Source: an uncultured Desulfovibrio sp.
Lineage (GTDB): Bacteria > Desulfobacterota > Desulfovibrionia > Desulfovibrionales > Desulfovibrionaceae
DNA: 39,820 nt
Direction of reading: 5' to 3'
Assembly (NCBI RefSeq): GCF_944327235.1
Contig: NZ_CALVHE010000017.1
Coordinates: 1-39,820, forward strand
The notes beneath the pieces were generated by a model. The model was not told the origin of the DNA and did no database searches. It saw only the letters and a list, made by a program, of their open reading frames with translations. Of the stretch, positions 39,756 to 39,820 are shown one piece after another (the first letter of the stretch is position 1; the number at the start of each line of letters is the position of its first letter). Made by a program: the position numbers and the translations under genes.

Positions 39756-39820
39756 GGTGTAGAGTGTCAATACGTTGTTCACCCTCTGCTCAGACATGAA
39801 GCTGGAGGTTTTCTGCCAAG

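Overview
The window looks like chromosomal DNA from a sulfate- or sulfite-respiring member of the Desulfovibrionaceae. It is GC-rich and carries an Hdr-Flx electron-bifurcation cluster, a TunR-type tungstate/molybdate regulator, indolepyruvate:ferredoxin oxidoreductase, sulfoacetaldehyde acetyltransferase and a flagellar hook gene. The genus is an inference from gene content; there is no rRNA or ribosomal protein here to confirm it.

Layout. (1) 119-3680: an XRE-cupin regulator converges on a serine dehydratase-MFS transporter pair that reads leftward from a promoter region with AT-rich palindromes. (2) 4285-11129: a leftward operon hdrC-hdrB-hdrA-flxDC-flxB-flxA. It encodes a complete NADH dehydrogenase/heterodisulfide-reductase-type complex, with FlxD and FlxC fused in one chain. 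(3) 11274-12577: aroE-aroQ of the shikimate pathway. (4) 12774-16586: a flagellar hook protein, an aminotransferase-rhodanese pair and a small lipoprotein. (5) 16911-18605: a chorismate mutase fused to an EPSP-synthase-like domain that has lost its substrate-binding motifs. (6) 18805-22451: tunR divergent from modABC. (7) 22575-25796: xsc with a long hairpin-rich leader, followed by phnX. (8) 25898-30474: an accessory segment holding an orphan membrane protein and a three-unit tandem immunity-like protein (PoNi/DUF1910-DUF1911 type) bracketed by two kinds of intergenic repeat. (9) 30652-33217: tRNA-Ser(GCT), glnS, tRNA-Lys(TTT) and tRNA-Ser(CGA). (10) 33243-36029: a TPR protein, nadD and proA. 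(11) 36122-39612: a membrane-anchored TPR-like protein, then iorA-iorB.

The genes suggest fermentative and respiratory use of amino acids and C2 sulfonates. Serine dehydratase yields pyruvate. Ior oxidises aryl-pyruvates to reduce ferredoxin. Hdr-Flx links NADH, ferredoxin and a thiol-disulfide couple such as DsrC. Xsc releases sulfite, a direct respiratory electron acceptor, together with acetyl phosphate. ModABC/TunR would supply molybdate or tungstate for oxidoreductases.

The most unusual content is structural. A family of about 145-bp elements (eight clear copies plus one diverged copy) occupies gaps between genes. Each has inverted TAGAGC/GCTCTA ends and up to four successive hairpins whose stems change in a compensating way. 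In three places the element supplies the stop codon of the upstream gene. A second family with 14-bp terminal inverted repeats abuts the first. Both families flank the triple-immunity gene, whose three units each keep their own ribosome-binding site and ATG although they are fused in frame.
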